Of a stretch of 64,000 nt of DNA, positions 17,598-26,028 are shown one piece after another (positions within the stretch are counted from its first letter, which is position 1; each line of letters starts with the position of its first letter). The position numbers and the translations under genes were made by a program. This DNA is from Polyangiaceae bacterium (GTDB lineage Bacteria; Myxococcota_A; Polyangia; Polyangiales; Polyangiaceae). The notes under the pieces are model-generated. The model searched no databases. It worked only from the letters and a program-made list of their open reading frames with translations, and was not told the DNA's origin. The stretch spans positions 366,195 to 430,194 of the forward strand of contig JADJXL010000003.1 in assembly GCA_016715885.1 (NCBI GenBank). The letters are read 5' to 3'.

Positions 17598-18845
17598 TCA
17601 CGAAGCAGCCGATTCGGGCTTGGGCTGTGCGCGCCTTTGGCCAGCGAGCGGAACGAGGGCCAAAAAGCCGAGCGATGCGAGCGCAGATGCGGCAAATACG
17701 CCCGAAAAACCGAAGTGTTTCGCGACGACGCCCGAAAAGAGCTTCGTAGGAGCTTTGCCGAACACTTCGATGGTGGCCAGAAACGTGTAGTGGGTCGCGG
17801 CAATGGAACGATCGACGCGACTCATCATGAGCGCGAACATGATGGGGGTGATCATGCCGGCAAAGAAGTGCTCGAACACGGTGACTCCAATGACGGCGCC
17901 TTTGCTTGGAAAGCCTGCTTTGACGAGCGCCCATTGAAAGGCAATCCCGAGCACTCGGAATGCCGCCGGGATGAAGAGCGCAACGGGGAAGGAAAACCGG
18001 CGTGCCAAAAAGCCGCCGACGACGGACCCGAGAATGGCTGCGACAGCGCCATAAGTGCCGACCCAAAGCCCGAGCTCGGCAGGCGTGTATCCCGCTTGCT
18101 TGACGAGAAAAGGCTTCCACATGGCTTCGGCCATCGATTCACCCATTTTGTAGGTCGCAATGACGGCGAGCAGTCCAGCGCCTCCATTTGCTTTCGTGGC
18201 GGTCCATGCGAGGCGAAGGATTTCACCCATGGAAGGACGCTCCGTTTCGACGGCAGAAGGATGCGTTTCCGCAGGCTCGCGAAGGGACCACGCAGCCAAA
18301 AGGCCCAGGGTCGAGATGGCCGCGACGACGAAAAACAATCCATTCCATCCAATGAATTTGCTGGCCCATACGAGCACGCCGCCGCTCATGATCATGCCGA
18401 GACGGTAACCAATGACCTGAATGGCATTGCCCGCGCCGAGCTCGGAGGGTTCGAGCAGGTCGACCGCAAGGCCATCGACTGCGACGTCTTGTGCGGCCGC
18501 AAAAAGGTTCATCAGGAAAATCAGCGCCATGAGCGGCGTGAGTGATGGTCCTTCGGCGACGAACGCAGCGGCAATGGCGCTCGCTGCGAGCAGCACGGTC
18601 AGGGGCAAGATCCACGATTTGCGCCTACCTATGCGGGACGAACCAAAACGATCCACGAGCGGAGCAAAGAGCGCTTTGCACATCCAGGGGGCAGCAAGCG
18701 CCGCGGAAAAACCGATCGATTCGAGCGTGACGCCTCGTTCGGCCAAAAAAGACGGCAAGGCCTCGGCTTGAAAGCCGTAGGGCAAACCCTGCACGAGATA
18801 AAGCGACCCCAGGGTGGCAAGCACAAAAGGACGAGACGCTCGCAT
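17598..18845 (-). CDS. MFS transporter, AmpG-like
   Basis: A 415-residue, 12-helix inner-membrane transporter. The start is set at ATG 18845 (MRASRPFVLATLGSLY). The longer frame to 18941 adds charged, non-membrane sequence and would overlap the divergent ogt gene. The first helices (GLPYGFQAEALPSFLAERG, SIGFSAALAAPWMCKALFAPLVDRFG) match the AmpG/MFS_1 family that imports muropeptides or acyl-CoA/acetyl compounds. The GRRKSW loop after helix 3 is the MFS motif-A region. Family level is firm. AmpG activity is a guess. Confidence 0.85.
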   Translation of the reverse strand: MRASRPFVLATLGSLYLVQGLPYGFQAEALPSFLAERGVTLESIGFSAALAAPWMCKALFAPLVDRFGSSRIGRRKSWILPLTVLLAASAIAAAFVAEGPSLTPLMALIFLMNLFAAAQDVAVDGLAVDLLEPSELGAGNAIQVIGYRLGMIMSGGVLVWASKFIGWNGLFFVVAAISTLGLLAAWSLREPAETHPSAVETERPSMGEILRLAWTATKANGGAGLLAVIATYKMGESMAEAMWKPFLVKQAGYTPAELGLWVGTYGAVAAILGSVVGGFLARRFSFPVALFIPAAFRVLGIAFQWALVKAGFPSKGAVIGVTVFEHFFAGMITPIMFALMMSRVDRSIAATHYTFLATIEVFGKAPTKLFSGVVAKHFGFSGVFAASALASLGFLALVPLAGQRRAQPKPESAAS

Positions 18846-18923
18846 GCGGAGCGGAGGATACCGCAAGTCGGCGGGATGGCATCGGGCCTCGACGTCGACG
18901 CCGGAATTCGTTAAAAAAGCGCG

Positions 18924-19430
18924 ATGAACGCGACGGGCCAAACAACGTTCGATACGCCGCTCGGTCCTGCAACGCTACGCTTTACGCCTCGCGGAATCTG
19001 CGCGCTGACGCTGCACGACGTACGGAGCGAGCATCCGGTAGAAGCTGGAGACGCGGGTGATGTACCCGATTGGGTGCGTGATGTCGTTCTCCGCGTGAAG
19101 GCGCATCTTGGAGGCACGATTCAGGATTTTTCGCAAGTGCCTTTGGACATCGAAAGCAGGACGCCGTTTTACCGGGACGTGTACGAAGCGTCGCGAAAGA
19201 TTCCATCGGGTAAAACCGTGACCTACGGGGAGCTTGCAAAAGCGGTGGGGCGACCGGCGGCCGCGCGAGCCGTGGGTCAAGCGCTTTCGAAAAACCCGAT
19301 AATGCTCATCGTCCCGTGTCACAGGATTGTCGGATCGAGCGGCAATGCCGTGGGATTTTCAGCGCCCGGCGGCGTGCAAACGAAAGCGCGCATGCTCGCG
19401 CTGGAAGGAGCGAGGATTCCGCGGGTTTGA
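18924..19430 (+). CDS. ogt: Methylated-DNA--protein-cysteine methyltransferase
   Basis: A 168-residue DNA repair protein that transfers the alkyl group from O6-alkylguanine to its own cysteine. The active-site motif IVPCHRIVGSSG is intact, preceded by the DNA-binding helix (TYGELAKAVGRPAAARAVGQ). The C-terminal GGVQTKARMLALEG is also typical. The length equals the Ogt form without an Ada regulatory part. It is divergent from the MFS gene, with starts 78 bp apart. Downstream lies the palindromic repeat region. Confidence 0.95.
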   Translation: MNATGQTTFDTPLGPATLRFTPRGICALTLHDVRSEHPVEAGDAGDVPDWVRDVVLRVKAHLGGTIQDFSQVPLDIESRTPFYRDVYEASRKIPSGKTVTYGELAKAVGRPAAARAVGQALSKNPIMLIVPCHRIVGSSGNAVGFSAPGGVQTKARMLALEGARIPRV

Positions 19431-19440
19431 GACCCGGGGC

Positions 19441-19924
19441 GGGTTGAAGAGACCGTCTCATAACTCGAGCCGTGCTCGCTCACCGTACGCACGCGCGGGG
19501 TTGAAGAGGCTGTCTCAAAACTCGAGCCGTAGTGTGTCACCGAACGCCCGCGCGGGATTGAAATCCCGCGCTACACATTCAAAAGTCCCTCACTACCGTT
19601 CGGGACTGGCCTTGTGGAATTTCGGATCGTCACCGAGAATCCTCAACGATTTCGCATAGATTGCAGGCCTCGCCATGCAGCCATGACGTCAGTCCGAGCG
19701 CGGTAGCGCGAGGACTTCTTGTCGTGTAGCGCGGGGTTTCAACCCCGCGCGGGGCTGGGCGAGGATACGCGTTCCGAGTTTTGAGACAGCCTCTTCAACC
19801 CCGCGCGGGGCTGGGGCGCGGATGTGCGAGTCGAGTTCTGAGACGGCCTCTTCAACCCCGCGCGGGGCTGGGGCGAGGATGTGCGAGTCGAGTTCTGAGA
19901 CGGCCTCTTCAACCCGCCGTGTGG
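19441..19924. repeat. Large inverted array of 57-bp repeats around a 157-bp core
   Basis: The left arm (19441-19554) holds two 57-bp units beginning GGGTTGAAGAG. The right arm (19741-19910) holds three units of 56-57 bp ending CCTCTTCAACCC, the same sequence in inverse orientation. Two perfect 22-nt palindromes bound the core: GCGCGGGATT-GA-AATCCCGCGC at 19550-19571 and GCGCGGGGTT-TC-AACCCCGCGC at 19729-19750, each next to the motif GTAGCGCGG or its complement. Fifty-seven is divisible by three, so short open frames with 19-residue repeats appear on both strands, but they have no start context and I read them as non-coding. No other gene is seen between ogt and 19928. Confidence 0.8.
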
Positions 19925-19927
19925 TCG

Positions 19928-20482
19928 TCAATTCACCGCCGCATCCATTGCGGGCGCATCCATCGCGCTCGCGTCGACGTCACCCGCAGGTAGCTCCATC
20001 ACTGCCGGCGCGGCGGGCGTCGCGTCCACAGCTTCGACGGCTGCAGGTGCCGGCGTCGCGTCCGTCGCGTCGGCCGCCGCGGCCTTTGCCTTCGGGCGAC
20101 CTCGTCGCTTCGGCGGAGCGTCGGAACCACCATCGCGATCGCGCGTCGATCCCGTGGGCGGTGCCGCCGATGCACCGGCAATACGCGACACGAAATCCAC
20201 CTTCGCGGCAATCTCGGGATTGTCTGCCGCATACACGCGCGCATACGCGAGCGCCTTCTGCGACTTGACCGCAAGCGCTTCCTCGCTCTCGCGAAGCGCC
20301 GTCCGCGCAGCTTCGACCGCAGCTTCAGCCTGGATCACCGCGTCCGTATATTTCTGAACGTCACCAATGAGTTGCTCGAGCATGGCGCCATCGACGCCAG
20401 GAAATGCGACCGCCGCAAGCTCGTTCTTGAACAGCTCCACGAGGGCCTTGACCGAGGGGGGGATGGGATCTGCCACGTCCAT
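19928..20482 (-). CDS. Helical protein with AT-hook-like tail (family member B)
   Basis: A 184-residue protein from ATG 20482, chosen for GGAGA 7 nt upstream. The longer frame to 20605 adds Cys/Arg-rich sequence. Residues 1-100 are helical and coiled-coil-like (AEAAVEAARTALRESEEALA). Residues 110-140 are basic with KRRGRPKAK, a minor-groove AT-hook type sequence. The tail is Ala/Pro/Asp rich. This suggests a DNA-associated protein. The helical part shares the pattern of the proteins at 39193 and 51913, but weakly. It ends only 4 bp beyond the 57-bp repeats. Confidence 0.65.
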   Translation of the reverse strand: MDVADPIPPSVKALVELFKNELAAVAFPGVDGAMLEQLIGDVQKYTDAVIQAEAAVEAARTALRESEEALAVKSQKALAYARVYAADNPEIAAKVDFVSRIAGASAAPPTGSTRDRDGGSDAPPKRRGRPKAKAAAADATDATPAPAAVEAVDATPAAPAVMELPAGDVDASAMDAPAMDAAVN

Positions 20483-20861
20483 CGTCGTCTCCAATCGCGC
20501 GCACAGGAACACACGTTCAGCAGATGAGCAAGCGGTTTTTACGCGATACGCATCACATCCGAGACGAAGTTTTGTCACGAGCGCGCCGTAAGAATTGGAG
20601 AACAACGAGCTTTGGTCCCTGGGTCACAGACCGATCCGCATTTCAAGCTTGACGACGCGATCCGGGGGCAAACCGACGGGGCGAGTGGCGGGTGATGAAG
20701 ACGAAGTAGACGACCGACGTGATGGTGACGGCGATGCCGTGGATCGCGGCGAGCGCAGTGGATGTCTCGAACGACAAACGAAACGAGTGCGCACGTCGAG
20801 CAGCGGCACATGCGACGCATGCTTGACCGCGCGCATCATGTGACGTTGTCTAGGCGTCGAA
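20483..20861. other. Intergenic region, no confident gene
   Basis: A 379-bp gap between divergent genes. On the minus strand a 44-codon frame from TTG 20777 to TGA 20643 encodes one hydrophobic helix (ALAAIHGIAVTITSVVYFVFI) followed by an Arg-rich tail, typical of a small membrane protein. It has no clear ribosome site and a rare start, so I leave it unnamed. The leader of crcB was checked for a fluoride riboswitch and none was recognised. Confidence 0.3.
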
Positions 20862-21257
20862 ATGCCTATGCATCTCAATCAACTGGCTTGGGTATGCGTC
20901 GGTGGCGCGTGCGGATCGGGGCTTCGATTCCTCGTGACTTCCTGGACACTCGCACGCTACGGCACGTCGTTTCCGTACGGAACGCTGGCCGTGAACGTGG
21001 TCGGTTCGCTCATTTTGGCGTGTTTGTTCGAGCTCACGCGCAGCACGACCTGGTTTGGGCCGACGCTGCAAATGGCGCTGGGAGCCGGGGTGATGGGGGG
21101 TTTGACCACGTACTCGACGTTCAACCTGGAGGTTGTGCGATACGTGCAAGAGGGGCAAGTGCGCACGGCGGTGGTGTACGGAAGCGCGACGCTTTGCGCG
21201 TGTCTTTTGGCTGGTACGCTGGGGATGGCGCTCGGGCGGATGATTGCCGGACGCTAG
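20862..21257 (+). CDS. crcB: Fluoride channel CrcB/FluC
   Basis: A 131-residue membrane protein of four helices that exports fluoride as a dual-topology dimer. Diagnostic motifs are present: GGACGSGLRFL in helix 1, PYGTLAVNVVGSLILACL in helix 2 (with the pore Asn) and GGLTTYSTFNLE in helix 3 (the Phe-box and Na+ site region). The first ATG (20862) and a second at 20868 are both possible. It is a single gene. No fluoride riboswitch was seen upstream. Confidence 0.93.
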   Translation: MPMHLNQLAWVCVGGACGSGLRFLVTSWTLARYGTSFPYGTLAVNVVGSLILACLFELTRSTTWFGPTLQMALGAGVMGGLTTYSTFNLEVVRYVQEGQVRTAVVYGSATLCACLLAGTLGMALGRMIAGR

Positions 21258-21438
21258 ACGGACGCGAGGAGTTTTTCCGATTCGCCGTAATCTCGAGGAC
21301 GTGTCGTTACGGCATGCGCTTGCGATCCGCGAGAAAACCAGCGCACCGCGACGTACTGCGCAAACTGCGGACAAAAACATCAGGTGAGAACGGCGAGCCG
21401 GGTATACTGCGGGCCTCGGGAGACAAGGGCAGCAATCG

Positions 21439-22641
21439 ATGTCGGAGAACCAGCGTTATCGAGTCATCAAGCGGCTCGCCTCGGGCGGTATGGCCGAGGT
21501 TTTCGTCGCGGAAAGTGCCGGTATTGAAGGCTTCCGCAAGCAGGTCGCGATCAAGCGCGTCTTGCCGCAACTGAGCAAGAACGAACAGTTCATCGACATG
21601 TTCCTGGACGAGGCCCGTTTGTCCGGGCGCTTGGCTCACTCGAACGTCGTGAGCGTTTTCGACATCGGCGTCGGCGACAACACGTACTTCATCGTCATGG
21701 AGTACGTCGATGGGGCCGACTTGAAGCAGGTCATCGAGTACCAGAAGAAGCTCGGCAGGCCGATGAGCGTCGAGTCGGCGTGCTTCATCGTGACGAAGAT
21801 CTGTCAAGGTCTCGCTTACGCGCACGATCTGCACACGCCCGAAGGCGAACCGCTGAACATCGTTCATCGCGACGTGACGCCGGCGAACGTTCTCATCACG
21901 CGGCACGGCGAGATCAAGATCGTGGACTTCGGTCTCGCGAAGGCATCGAGTCAGCTTGCTTCGAGCGATGCGGGCGTGATCAAGGGCAAGTTCGGTTATC
22001 TCGCGCCGGAAACGGTCATGGAGCTCGGCGCGGACAAACGCGTGGATATCTTCGCTGCGGGGATCATTCTTTGGGAGCTGCTCGCGGGGCGACGACTGTT
22101 CCTCGGCGACACCGATTTCGGCACGGTCAAACTCGTGCGCGATGCGGTCATTCCGCCGCTCGCACCGATCAATTCAGGCGTCCCTGCCAAGCTCGAAACG
22201 ATCATCCGCAAGGCGCTCGCCAAGGATCGCGACAACCGGTACTTGACCGCGCGTGACTTCGCCGCCGATCTGATCCGGTTCCTGTACGAGTACGGCCGCC
22301 CGGTGAGCGAATACGAGGTGGCCGATCTGGTGCTCGGTGCAGCCGGTGCGCCGATGAGAAAGGTCGATGGGCTCGCGGCCATCGGCGAAATGCTCGACCT
22401 CATGCTGCTCGAGTTCAAGTCACTCACGCAGCACGATGCACCTACGAGTCTGCAGCCAGATCTGTTCAAGCTGACCGGGGCGAACTCGGCCAGCAGCTTC
22501 CCTCCTGCCGCAAACTCGTCGCTCGATGCGGACGACACGTTCGCGGGGCTCAGCGATGAGCTCGAGGGGCCTGATCCGGCGGCTGACGAGGAGAAAGAAA
22601 AGGCGCCCACCGGCTGGTTCAGGGCGCTCATGAAACGATAA
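21439..22641 (+). CDS. Hanks-type Ser/Thr protein kinase
   Basis: A 400-residue cytosolic kinase. The domain spans residues 7-280: Gly-loop LASGGMAEVFVAE, ATP Lys in VAIKRV, catalytic loop HRDVTPANVLI, DFGLAKAS, and APETVMELG. The catalytic loop has Thr where most kinases have Lys (HRDxKPxN), a variant frequent in myxobacterial kinases. No transmembrane helix or sensor domain follows. The remaining 120 residues are acidic and low complexity with a short helical end (GWFRALMKR). The TPR/PEGA gene begins about 23 bp downstream, so the two may be co-transcribed. Confidence 0.93.
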   Translation: MSENQRYRVIKRLASGGMAEVFVAESAGIEGFRKQVAIKRVLPQLSKNEQFIDMFLDEARLSGRLAHSNVVSVFDIGVGDNTYFIVMEYVDGADLKQVIEYQKKLGRPMSVESACFIVTKICQGLAYAHDLHTPEGEPLNIVHRDVTPANVLITRHGEIKIVDFGLAKASSQLASSDAGVIKGKFGYLAPETVMELGADKRVDIFAAGIILWELLAGRRLFLGDTDFGTVKLVRDAVIPPLAPINSGVPAKLETIIRKALAKDRDNRYLTARDFAADLIRFLYEYGRPVSEYEVADLVLGAAGAPMRKVDGLAAIGEMLDLMLLEFKSLTQHDAPTSLQPDLFKLTGANSASSFPPAANSSLDADDTFAGLSDELEGPDPAADEEKEKAPTGWFRALMKR

Positions 22642-22664
22642 CGGCCACGGTCGATACGACGACT

Positions 22665-24155
22665 GTGGCTCGGATGGCTCATGTAGCGTTACCATTGCGG
22701 GCTCTGCACTCGATGACTTCGACGAACCAACCGATGTCTTTTGCCCCCATGCACCTTCCCCCTGCACACCACCGCTTCTTTCGACGTTTGCCCTCGCGTC
22801 TCGTCGCGCTGACGCTTGCGTTTGCGGCTTTTTTGCCCGCGGCATCGACTCATGCAGCAGATGCCGAAGCGCTCGTCAAGGACGCCAAGAAACTCGTCGC
22901 TGCGAAGAAGTACGACGAGGCTTGCCCCAAGTTTGCCGAAGCGTACGCGCAGAGCTCCAACGTCGCGACGCTGGTCGATTTGGCGCTTTGCCATGAAAAG
23001 CAGGGCAAGCTCGCGACGGCATGGAGCGAGCTGCTCGATGCCGAAGCTGCGGCTCGCAAGGCTGGGCGGTCGGACATCGAGACGCGGGCGCGAGGCAACA
23101 GCAAAGCTCTGGAACCGAAGCTGCCGCGGATTTCGGTCACGATCGCATCGCCACCGGCCGGACTGGAAGTCACCATCGACGGGCAGAAGATCGACACATC
23201 GGCGCAGGGTAAGGGCCGTCCAGTCGATCCTGGCGAACACAAGATCGTGGCAAGCGCTCCGCAGCGCAAACCGTTTGAAACGACGGTGACGGTCAAGCAA
23301 GGGCAACTGAAGACGGTGCCGATCCCAGCGCTCGAGGAGGATGCGAGCGCTGCGCCGCCGAAGGGTCCCGACAAACCGGATCAAACGGCCGACAAGACGC
23401 CTCCGACGGATACGCCCAAGGACGGGTCTCAGACGACAAACCCGCCCCCCAACAAACCCGACGACTCGAAAGGTCCGGTGCACCGAGCCAAGCGCATCGT
23501 CGTCGATGTTGGGATCTCGGTGGGCGGACAGTTGTTCCTCGGTGGCGGTAGCCTGCCAGCGCTATCGAATTTGACGTACGAGTACCACATCACGGACGCG
23601 GCCGGTTTCGACGCGACGAACCTCGAGGTGTGCGATTCGTCGAAGTGTCGTGCGATCACGGATCCCGCGATCGGTGTTTCGGTCGGGGGTCAAGCGTTCG
23701 TGGGTTTTGCCGTGAGCGAGAAGCTGCACCTCGGTGGACGCTTCTACGGCAACTTCATGCCTACCGGCGGTTATTCGTTGCTCGTCGGGCCGTCGCTGTC
23801 GATGCAAGTTGGCGAGCGGCTCTGGGTGGGCGGCACGGTGGTCGTCGGCTGGGGCGCGCAAAACGCTCCCATCGTCGGCGCGATGGGCGTCGTGCCTTCG
23901 GAGTGGGTCGCCAAGAACCAAGGCCAGGACGAGGTCAAGGTGATTCTCGACCGTACGATCCCTGCGGAGGACGACGTGGGCTTTGGTTTCTCGTTCGGCG
24001 CCAGCGCGGAAGTGTCGTACCGGCTTGCGGAGTTCGGCAAGGGCGAGAGCCTCATGACAGGCTCACTGCTCGCAAGCGCGTGGCCAACGTTCCTGAAGAC
24101 CTCGGACGGTTTTCACATTGCGCTGCCGATTGGGGTTGGATACCGGTTTCACTGA
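22665..24155 (+). CDS. TPR/PEGA-domain envelope protein with barrel-like C-terminus
   Basis: About 470-496 residues. The frame opens at GTG 22665, but the hydrophobic export signal (LVALTLAFAAFLPAASTHAA) suggests a later start such as ATG 22713 or 22749. After cleavage, residues 65-150 form helical TPR-like repeats (AKKYDEACPKFAEAYAQ, LALCHEKQGKLATAWSEL). Next is a PEGA beta domain (PPAGLEVTIDGQKID, DPGEHKIVASAPQ), a Pro/Asp/Lys linker, and about 200 residues of alternating beta sequence with Gly/aromatic ends (GVGYRFH C-terminus), resembling an outer-membrane or surface beta fold. It lacks a lipobox. The same TPR-PEGA plan recurs at 61776. Confidence 0.78.
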   Translation: MARMAHVALPLRALHSMTSTNQPMSFAPMHLPPAHHRFFRRLPSRLVALTLAFAAFLPAASTHAADAEALVKDAKKLVAAKKYDEACPKFAEAYAQSSNVATLVDLALCHEKQGKLATAWSELLDAEAAARKAGRSDIETRARGNSKALEPKLPRISVTIASPPAGLEVTIDGQKIDTSAQGKGRPVDPGEHKIVASAPQRKPFETTVTVKQGQLKTVPIPALEEDASAAPPKGPDKPDQTADKTPPTDTPKDGSQTTNPPPNKPDDSKGPVHRAKRIVVDVGISVGGQLFLGGGSLPALSNLTYEYHITDAAGFDATNLEVCDSSKCRAITDPAIGVSVGGQAFVGFAVSEKLHLGGRFYGNFMPTGGYSLLVGPSLSMQVGERLWVGGTVVVGWGAQNAPIVGAMGVVPSEWVAKNQGQDEVKVILDRTIPAEDDVGFGFSFGASAEVSYRLAEFGKGESLMTGSLLASAWPTFLKTSDGFHIALPIGVGYRFH

Positions 24156-24609
24156 GCCACGTGTGAATGGCGCTGCGCGCGCATGTGTGCGCTGCCGGTT
24201 GTTTCATGGCAACCGCGCGGTGAGGTCGCAGCCGACCGCCGCTCCGTTGCGCGGCGCTCGATATTCCAAGTGGACCCGACCGGGGTATTCGGTCGCAATG
24301 GGAAGTGTTGGGGTATATACGAGCCCGGATCGTGGCCCTGCACTTCGGGTGCACGCACCATAGCCGAGCGCTCCTCGATATCAATCATGAAAGCATTGGT
24401 GCGGCAGTGCGCGCTGCTGGGCACCAACCCCGCAAAAAGCCCCCTACGCCATTACAGACAACTGCGTCCGAAATCGGAATAGCTCGTCTAGATGACGATC
24501 GCTTTGGGGTTTTCCTGCTGCTCCCGCACTTCGAAAGGAGCAGCGCACGACGGTTTGTCCTCCAACGATACCTCTTGTGTTCGCGGCTCGGTTGATCAAT
24601 CGTGCCTCG
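24156..24609. other. Intergenic region upstream of the RND operon
   Basis: A 454-bp plus-strand leader with no reading frame of convincing composition and no repeat found. It must contain the promoter of the RND efflux operon. No operator or riboswitch was recognised. Confidence 0.4.
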
Positions 24610-26028
24610 ATGCACCCGCTTCGTCGCAAGCTCCTCACCTTCTTCGCCATCGTTCTCGCCGGAGCGTTGATCACGGCCTGGATCCAGTACTCGGGCGACG
24701 CCCCCGCGCGCCGTCCTTCCCGAGAACGCGGTCGGGCAGCTCGCGTGCTCGAAGTCAAGCCGCTCGAAGTCATCCCGCGCGTAACCGGTTACGGTGTCGT
24801 CCAGGCACAACGAAGCTGGCAAGGCATTGCCGAAGTGGGCGGGAGCATCGTCGAAATGGGCGAAAACGTCGAAGTTGGACGCACCGTCCAAGAAGGCACG
24901 CTCCTCTTCAAAATCGACCCCGGCACCTACAAGCTCGAAAAGAGCCGCACGGAAGCCACGGTGCGCGGCGTGCGGGCGCAGATCGACGAATTGCGGGCGC
25001 GTGAAGCAAGCGCAAAGAAAAACCTCGAGCTCGAAAAGAAAGCGCTCGAGCTCGCGCGCAAGGACCTCGAACGTGCGCGCAAATCCCTGGAAGGTGGCGT
25101 TGCAACGGCAACCGAAGTCGACACCGCAGAACGCGGCGTCATTGCTGCCGAAAAAGCAGTGCAATCGCTGGAAAATACGCTCCTCGAATTGCCCGCCAGC
25201 CGCCGCGTGCTCGAAGCACAGATTGATCAGCAGCAGGCCGGCGTCGAAGGCGCACGCATCAGCCTCACGAAAACCGAAGTCGTCGCGCCATTCACCATGC
25301 GCATTCGCCAGGTGAACGCAAGCTTGCAACAAGCCATCAGCCCAGGCTCGGTCATCGTCATTGGCGACGGTATCGACGTCATGGAAGTCGCGGCGCAGTT
25401 TCCAGTCGGTACCATCGGGTCGCTCTTGGGCCCCCGTCCCGCTGCCGCGAACGCCGCCGACGCGGGCGCACCTCCTGACGATGCAGGCGCCCCCCCTGCC
25501 GATGCAGGCGCGGACGCAAATAATGCAGCGCCACGTGCGCGGCGCTCATCGGCCATTACAGCCATCATTCGCCTGAAGAGCCAAGGCGTCGAAGCCACGT
25601 GGAATGGCAAATTCCGCCGCTTTCAAGGCGTCGATCCCGCGACGCGCACGATGGGCGTCGTCGTCGAAGTCATCGATGCTCGCCGGCGTGAAGGCCGAAC
25701 GGGGCCTCCATTGTCGGTCGGTTTGCATGCCGAAGTGGAATTGCGAGGTCCGGCGCGAAAAGGTTGTCTCGCCATTCCCAGAACCGCATTACAGCGCGAC
25801 AAAGTTCATGTCGTAACCAAAGAAAACCGCCTCGAAATACGTACGGTGGAGACCGATTTGCTGCAAGAGCAATACGCATGCATCACCAAAGGCGTCAAGG
25901 AAGGTGAACAAGTCATTTTGACGTCGCTCTCGCCTGCGGTCGAGGGCATGCTCATTGCGCCTCGCAAAGACGATACCGCCGCCACGTGGCTTTCTGCCGC
26001 CGCCAAAGCGGAGGAGCCTGCGCCGTGA
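24610..26028 (+). CDS. RND efflux periplasmic adaptor (membrane fusion protein)
   Basis: A 472-residue HlyD/AcrA-family adaptor starting at ATG 24610 (MHPLRRKLLTFFAIVLAG), an N-terminal membrane anchor. A lipoyl-like half-domain (GGSIVEMGENVEVGRTVQEG) is followed by a long coiled-coil hairpin (about residues 110-220, rich in Glu, Lys, Ala and Arg). The second lipoyl half and beta-barrel domain follow. An unusual Ala/Pro/Asp-rich insert (about residues 280-315) interrupts the barrel. It joins the inner-membrane pump encoded next to an outer-membrane channel not found in this window. Its stop overlaps the pump start. Confidence 0.9.
   Translation: MHPLRRKLLTFFAIVLAGALITAWIQYSGDAPARRPSRERGRAARVLEVKPLEVIPRVTGYGVVQAQRSWQGIAEVGGSIVEMGENVEVGRTVQEGTLLFKIDPGTYKLEKSRTEATVRGVRAQIDELRAREASAKKNLELEKKALELARKDLERARKSLEGGVATATEVDTAERGVIAAEKAVQSLENTLLELPASRRVLEAQIDQQQAGVEGARISLTKTEVVAPFTMRIRQVNASLQQAISPGSVIVIGDGIDVMEVAAQFPVGTIGSLLGPRPAAANAADAGAPPDDAGAPPADAGADANNAAPRARRSSAITAIIRLKSQGVEATWNGKFRRFQGVDPATRTMGVVVEVIDARRREGRTGPPLSVGLHAEVELRGPARKGCLAIPRTALQRDKVHVVTKENRLEIRTVETDLLQEQYACITKGVKEGEQVILTSLSPAVEGMLIAPRKDDTAATWLSAAAKAEEPAP

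Noticed and set aside
19689..19931. 80-residue minus-strand frame with 19-residue repeats
   Set aside because: It is the 57-bp repeat read in frame; the same repeats in inverse orientation on the left give unrelated peptides, so it is not a gene.
20780..20861. Fluoride riboswitch before crcB
   Set aside because: I could not find the conserved pseudoknot sequences in the 80-bp leader.
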